DNA of 64,000 bases from Actinomadura barringtoniae (lineage in GTDB: Bacteria > Actinomycetota > Actinomycetes > Streptosporangiales > Streptosporangiaceae). The notes under the pieces were generated by a model that ran no database searches, was not told the DNA's origin, and was given only the letters and a program-made list of their open reading frames with translations. Both the position numbers and the translations under genes were made by a program. The DNA lies in contig NZ_JAGEOJ010000003.1 of the NCBI RefSeq assembly GCF_017573505.1, forward strand, positions 372,001 through 436,000, read 5' to 3'. The first letter of the stretch is position 1, and every line of letters begins with the position of its first letter. This document shows, piece after piece, positions 59,797 to 64,000 of the stretch.

Positions 59797-60785
59797 GCAC
59801 CGTCATCTCGCTGATGTCGCTGATGTCGCCCGCCGGTGTCGGCGAGGCCGCGTTCACCAAGGCGCTGCGTGCGGGGCCGCCAGGCCCGCCGGACGCGCCG
59901 GGTGGGCCCGTCGCTGGCTTCGAGGCGGCGACGCCGGCGGACGCGGCCGCGTCGTCCACGCAGCTGGTCAACCGGCCGTCCGCGATCGCCGTCGCGGCCG
60001 TCGCCGACGTGCTGGAACGCGCCGGTCTCGACGACTGGGACCCGGCGCGGCGCTCGGTCGTCCTCGGCAGCGGCGGGGCCGGCATCGACGAGTCGATCAC
60101 GATGACCCGCGACTCGCTGACCAGGGCGCGGCCCGACAAGATCAACCCCGCGCTGGTGCCCGCCTGCGTGATGAACTACGCCCCCGCGCTGGCCGCGATG
60201 CGCTTCGACCTGCGCGGCCCGAACGTGACCGTGACGGCGGGCCGGGTCACCGGTCTCGCCGCGCTCGGCTACGCGCGGCGGCTGCTCGCGCGCGGCCGCG
60301 CCGACGCGGTGGTCTGCGGCGCGTTCGAGGACGTCGGCGAACGGCGCGCCGCGATCGCCGAGGCGGCGGGCATCAAGGGCCCGGCCGCCGCCGGTTGTGG
60401 TGTGTTCCTCGTGGAGTCCGCCGAACGGGCGCGCGCCGCCGGGCGGACCGTTCTGGCGGAGATCCTCGCGCTGGACACCGGCGCGTTCGCCGAGCCCGCC
60501 GACGCCGAACCGGTGCTGGCGCAGACCGTGGACCGCGCGCTGCGCCGCGCGGGGGTGAACGCTGCCGACATCGAACTGTTCGTCCCAGCGGGCGAGGAGC
60601 CCGCGCCGCACGCCGGGATCCCTCGCGTCGTACGGCCCGCCGAGGTGTTCGGCGACGCGTTCGGCGCAGCCGCGGCCCTCCAGGTCGCCGCCGCCGTCAC
60701 CGAGGGATCGCCTGGCGGGCTCGCGCTGGTGACCGCGGCCGACCCCGACGGGCAGACCGGGGCCTGCCTGCTCCGCACGCCTTGA
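59793..60785 (+). CDS. chain-length factor (ketosynthase beta)
   Basis: A 330-residue KS-like protein lacking the catalytic Cys: the equivalent position is Gly150 in TVTAGRVTGLAALGYA. Histidines of the triad are also absent. It is shorter than typical CLFs (about 400), with a reduced N-terminus. The GTG at 59793 overlaps the KS-alpha stop. As in all type II systems it should form the heterodimer partner of KS-alpha and set chain length. No decarboxylating Gln is apparent at the CLF signature position. Confidence 0.85.
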   Translation: MSTVISLMSLMSPAGVGEAAFTKALRAGPPGPPDAPGGPVAGFEAATPADAAASSTQLVNRPSAIAVAAVADVLERAGLDDWDPARRSVVLGSGGAGIDESITMTRDSLTRARPDKINPALVPACVMNYAPALAAMRFDLRGPNVTVTAGRVTGLAALGYARRLLARGRADAVVCGAFEDVGERRAAIAEAAGIKGPAAAGCGVFLVESAERARAAGRTVLAEILALDTGAFAEPADAEPVLAQTVDRALRRAGVNAADIELFVPAGEEPAPHAGIPRVVRPAEVFGDAFGAAAALQVAAAVTEGSPGGLALVTAADPDGQTGACLLRTP

Positions 60786-60887
60786 CCGAGGTCACCGCCC
60801 TGACCGAGGGCGCGCCCTGACCGAAGGCACCGCCTGACCGAGGCACGCCCGACGTGGTGAGGCTCTGACGACGAGGAGCACGAACGC

Positions 60888-63119
60888 ATGACGGACATCG
60901 CGATCGTCGGCATGGACTGCCGCTTCCCGGCGGCGCCGGACCCGGCCGCGCTGTGGGACCTGCTGATGCGCGGCGAGGAGAGCGTGACCGAGATCCCGCG
61001 CTCCCGGTGGGACGCGGACGCGTACTACGACCCGGAGGGCGGGCCGGGGCGCAGCAACACCCGGCACGCGGGGTTCATCGAGGACGCCGACGCGTTCGAC
61101 CATGAGTTCTTCGAGTTCTCCGAGGCGGAGGCGGCCGCCTCGGACCCGCAGGTGCGGCTGCTCCTGCAGACGGCGTGGCGGGCGCTGGAGGACGCGACGC
61201 TGGACCCGCGCGCGCAGGCCGGATCACGGACCGGCGTGTACATGGGCGTCATGTGGTCGCACTGGGCGAGCCTCATGGTCAACCACGTGGACGCGGTCAC
61301 CGCGCACTCGGGCGCGGGCAGCGGTCACACGATGGCCGCCAACCGGATCTCGCACTTCCTCGACCTGACCGGACCCAGCATGGCCATCGACACGGCCTGC
61401 TCGTCGTCGCTGGTCGCGGTCGAGCAGGCGTGCGCGGCGCTCCGTTCGGGGCAGTGCGACCAGGCGCTCGCGGGCGGGGTGAACGTGTTCGTCACGCCCG
61501 CGTCGAACGTTCACAACACCCAGGCGAAGGTGTCCGCGCCCGATGGGCGGAGCAAGCCGTTCAGCGCGCACGCCGACGGGTTCGGGTCGGCGGAGGGCGT
61601 CGGGGTGCTCGTGCTGCGGCGGCTGGGCGACGCGCTCGAGGCCGGGCTGCCCGTCTACGCGGTCATCAAGGGCGGCTCGATCAACCACGGCGGGCGCAGC
61701 TCGACCGTCACCGCGCCCAACCCGGCCGCGCACCAGGCGGTCATGGGCGAGGCGTACGAACGGTCCGGGGTGACGGCCGCCGATGTGGCGTTCGTGGAGG
61801 CGCACGGCACCGGCACGCCGCTCGGCGACCGGCTGGAGGTCCGCGCGCTCGGCCGCGTGCACGGCGTGCCCCGCGACGAGCCGTGTGCGCTCGGCTCCAT
61901 CAAGGGCAACATCGGGCACGCCGAGGGCGCGGCGGGCATCGCCGGCTTGATCAAGGTCGCGCTCGCGCTCCACCATCGCGTCCTGCCCGCGAGCCGGTAC
62001 GCGGCGGACGAGAGCCCGCGCCTGAGGCTGGCGAAGAACGGACTGCGCCTCGCCGTCGAGCCGCTGCCACTGCACGCCGGGACGGTGAACGGCGCGGTCA
62101 GCGCGTTCGGCTGGGGCGGCACCAACGCCCACCTCGTCCTCGCCACCGCACCCGAAGCTGCTCCGGCGCGCGAGGGCGGTGTCGGGGATGGCGGCGGGGT
62201 GCTGACCGTGTCCGCACCCGATGCCGCGGGCCTGCGTCGTGCCGTCTCGTTGCTGGCCGCCGACGTCGCGGCCCGTTCTGACGTGCCGCTGGACGAGCTG
62301 GCCTGGTCGTCCAACCAGGTGAAGGCGTCGGGTCCGGCGCGGTTCGCGCTCGCCGTTCGCGACCGGGACGTGGCGCTGGCGGAGCTGGAGAAGGCGGCGG
62401 ACGCGGTGAACGCGGCGGACGCGGCGGACGCGGCGGACGCGCCTCAGCCGGAGCGGCTCGCGGTGGGCTGGCTGTTCCCGGGCGCGGACGCGTGGTCTCC
62501 GGGGATGTCGCGGGAACTGCACTCACGTTCCCCCCTCTACCGGCGCGCGCTCGCCGAGACCGACCACGCGCTCCAGCCGCATCTGGGCTGGTCGGTCCGG
62601 GACGCGCTGTTCGTCGCGGGCTCCGAGGAGACGGCCGGGCCGGTCGTGTTCGCGGTCGCGCACGCGCTCGGCCGGACACTCGCCGACCTCGGCGTCGTTC
62701 CGGACTGGACGGCCGGGCACGGCGTCGGGCAGTACGCCGCCGCGGTGCTCGCCGGGGAACTCGACCTCACCGACGCCGCGCGGCTCGTCGCGGCGACCCC
62801 GGACGCGAGCGGGCGTGCGGACGCCGAGATCGAGAAGGGGTTGGACGGCGGGCCCACCCATCTGGTCGAGATCGCCGGGGCCCTGGCCGCGCCGCTCGCC
62901 GCGCCGCATCGTTCCTCGCGCCTCCTGCCCCCCGGGGCCGACGGCGACGAGCTCCTCCGCCTCGTCGCCGACCTCTACCAGGCCGGGCTCGACCCCACCT
63001 GGGACCAGCTGTACGAGCCGGACCGCCAGGTCAGGCACCGGCTCAGCCCGTACACCTTCGCCACCACCGGCCGCTTCTGGTGGCCGCCGCTTCCCCCCAC
63101 GGAGGAGATCGCCCGATGA
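60888..63119 (+). CDS. KS fused to a degenerate acyltransferase domain
   Basis: A 743-residue modular-type KS plus remnant AT. The KS (residues 1-420) is complete: Cys171 in AIDTACSSS, His306 in EAHGTGTPLGD, His344 in GNIGHAEGAAG. The linker has an AADAADAADA repeat (9-bp DNA repeats). From about residue 528 an AT begins (GWLFPGADAWSPGMSREL) but the nucleophile motif is GHGVGQ (residues 610-615), Gly for Ser, and the region between it and the C-terminus is some 80-100 residues too short. So the AT is dead, and the free AT must supply extender units. ATG 60888 has GAGGAG. It overlaps the reductase gene by ATGA. Confidence 0.9.
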   Translation: MTDIAIVGMDCRFPAAPDPAALWDLLMRGEESVTEIPRSRWDADAYYDPEGGPGRSNTRHAGFIEDADAFDHEFFEFSEAEAAASDPQVRLLLQTAWRALEDATLDPRAQAGSRTGVYMGVMWSHWASLMVNHVDAVTAHSGAGSGHTMAANRISHFLDLTGPSMAIDTACSSSLVAVEQACAALRSGQCDQALAGGVNVFVTPASNVHNTQAKVSAPDGRSKPFSAHADGFGSAEGVGVLVLRRLGDALEAGLPVYAVIKGGSINHGGRSSTVTAPNPAAHQAVMGEAYERSGVTAADVAFVEAHGTGTPLGDRLEVRALGRVHGVPRDEPCALGSIKGNIGHAEGAAGIAGLIKVALALHHRVLPASRYAADESPRLRLAKNGLRLAVEPLPLHAGTVNGAVSAFGWGGTNAHLVLATAPEAAPAREGGVGDGGGVLTVSAPDAAGLRRAVSLLAADVAARSDVPLDELAWSSNQVKASGPARFALAVRDRDVALAELEKAADAVNAADAADAADAPQPERLAVGWLFPGADAWSPGMSRELHSRSPLYRRALAETDHALQPHLGWSVRDALFVAGSEETAGPVVFAVAHALGRTLADLGVVPDWTAGHGVGQYAAAVLAGELDLTDAARLVAATPDASGRADAEIEKGLDGGPTHLVEIAGALAAPLAAPHRSSRLLPPGADGDELLRLVADLYQAGLDPTWDQLYEPDRQVRHRLSPYTFATTGRFWWPPLPPTEEIAR

Positions 63120-63820
63120 ACCGTTCCGTCCTCGTCACCGGAGGCAACCGCGGCCTCGGGCTCACCATCGCCCGGACGTTCGCCGACGCCGGTGACCGCG
63201 TCGCGGTGACGCACCGCGGGTCCGGCGCCCCGGCCGGGCTGCTCGGCGTCAAGTGCGACGTCACCGACGGCGAGCAGGTGCGCACCGCGATCGCCGAGGT
63301 GAAGGACGCGCACGGCCCGGTGGAGGTGCTGGTCTCCAACGCCGGGATCACCGACGACGCGCTGCTGATGCGGATGCGGGAGGACCAGTTCACCCGGGTC
63401 ATCGACACCAACCTCACCGGCGCCTACCGGGTGGCGCGGGCGACGGTCACCGACATGGTGCGGCTGCGCCGCGGCCGGATGATCTTCGTGTCGTCCGCGT
63501 CGGGCGTGAAGGGCCTGGCGGGTCAGGCGAACTACGCGGCCAGCAAGGCGGGGCTCATCGGGCTCGCGCGGTCGCTGGCGCACGAACTGGCGTCCCGCGA
63601 GATCACCGCGAACGTCATCGCGCCCGGCCTGCTGGACACCGAACTGACCGGCGCACTTAACGATGACCAGCGGGAAAAACTGCTGGCCGATGTTCCGATC
63701 GGCCGGACCGCGCGGCTCGAAGAGGTCGCGGCGACCGCGCTCTGGCTCGCGTCCGCCCGGGCCGCGGTCGTAACGGGCCAGGTCATCAGCGTGGACGGCG
63801 GCGGCAGCCTCGGCCATTGA
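63116..63820 (+). CDS. FabG-type ketoreductase
   Basis: A 234-residue short-chain reductase. VTGGNRGLGLTIA is the NADPH-binding Rossmann motif, VSNAGITDDALL the N-A-G strand, SSASGVKG and NYAASKAGLIGLAR the catalytic Ser-Tyr-Lys. It should reduce beta-keto groups of the growing chain. Overlaps the KS-AT gene. No dehydratase or enoylreductase is seen before the right edge. Confidence 0.94.
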   Translation: MNRSVLVTGGNRGLGLTIARTFADAGDRVAVTHRGSGAPAGLLGVKCDVTDGEQVRTAIAEVKDAHGPVEVLVSNAGITDDALLMRMREDQFTRVIDTNLTGAYRVARATVTDMVRLRRGRMIFVSSASGVKGLAGQANYAASKAGLIGLARSLAHELASREITANVIAPGLLDTELTGALNDDQREKLLADVPIGRTARLEEVAATALWLASARAAVVTGQVISVDGGGSLGH

Positions 63821-64000
63821 CCGGCGGCACCGGCCACCGGGCCACACCGACTCCGGCCATTGAAAGGTCAAGCATTAGGCAAAGAAAAGGCAAAGAAGAA
63901 CTGCCTCTCGGTGCGCGAGATGCGCAGGCCTGAATTTCCCGGTTGCGACTTAGTTTTACTGTGCTATATTCCCAAATGCGCACAGGTGGTCACAGCTTGT
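63821..64000. promoter_or_regulatory. right-edge region with candidate promoter
   Basis: The last 180 bp turn AT-rich. A candidate plus-strand promoter is TTGCGA (63943-63948) with TATATT (63965-63970), 16 bp apart. A direct repeat ggcaaagaa lies at about 63878-63896. A further gene of the cluster probably begins beyond the edge. Confidence 0.45.

Noticed and set aside
58534..63119. Enediyne or iterative type I PKS
   Set aside because: No fused ACP, KR, DH or PPTase domains and no enediyne cassette genes; the enzymes are discrete.

Overview
The window is 64 kb of very GC-rich DNA with dense divergent operons, ATGA/GTGA start-stop overlaps and many GTG starts. It comes from an actinomycete. 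The SepX-RimJ-MogA-MoaC-Glp-GalU-5FCL neighbourhood and the gene content would suit Streptosporangiales/Thermomonosporaceae-type bacteria; the family placement is inference, the phylum is firm.

Left part (1-16 kb), housekeeping. The conserved actinobacterial division/molybdopterin neighbourhood is present: a partial sepX-like membrane gene, a rimJ-like acetyltransferase, mog, moaC, a gephyrin-like glp/moeA, galU and 5-formyltetrahydrofolate cyclo-ligase. It is split by an amino-sugar cassette (tagatose-type aldolase, PfkB kinase, nagA, an AgaS-like SIS protein and a divergent DeoR/AgaR repressor) that looks like N-acetylgalactosamine/glucosamine catabolism. A D-2-hydroxyacid dehydrogenase, a K+/H+ antiporter, an FmdB zinc-ribbon protein and an orphan NarJ-like chaperone follow.

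Middle part (16-32 kb): an MMPL transporter, MTA phosphorylase, a SAF-domain protein swollen by low-complexity repeats, three tandem MscL channels each with a C-terminal zinc ribbon, a secreted coiled-coil/M15 peptidase, tRNA-Arg(CCT), a VOC-family pseudogene broken by one stop codon, a transposase remnant, an ABC exporter, a secreted Ig-like protein and an unrecognised lower-GC gene. Short tandem repeats, including two arrays of 18-bp period, recur between genes and also inside some genes.

Right part (about 32.6 kb to the right edge): a biosynthetic gene cluster that runs off the window. I do not recognise it as a known pathway. Four modules can be read. (1) Starter: a MIO ammonia-lyase with the Phe-type selectivity pair and a feruloyl-CoA-synthetase-like ligase, giving probably a cinnamoyl thioester. 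(2) Polyketide: ACP, discrete malonyl-type AT, KS-alpha, chain-length factor, a KS fused to a degenerate AT lacking its serine, a FabG-type ketoreductase and a type II thioesterase. (3) Aminocyclitol: inositol-phosphate synthase, inositol monophosphatase, a Gfo/Idh dehydrogenase and two DegT aminotransferases, the gene set expected for an inosamine, as in hygromycin A-type antibiotics. (4) Sulfation: CysD and CysN, a PAPS-type sulfotransferase, a type III PKS and an arylsulfate sulfotransferase, the same three-enzyme relay described for caprazamycin (Cpz6/Cpz8/Cpz4). A free-standing condensation enzyme could join acyl chain and aminocyclitol. Two glycosyltransferase-like proteins, an O-methyltransferase, a MATE exporter and three LuxR-type regulators complete it. 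The inferred product is a sulfated, probably glycosylated aryl-polyketide amide of an aminoinositol; the product structure is inference.
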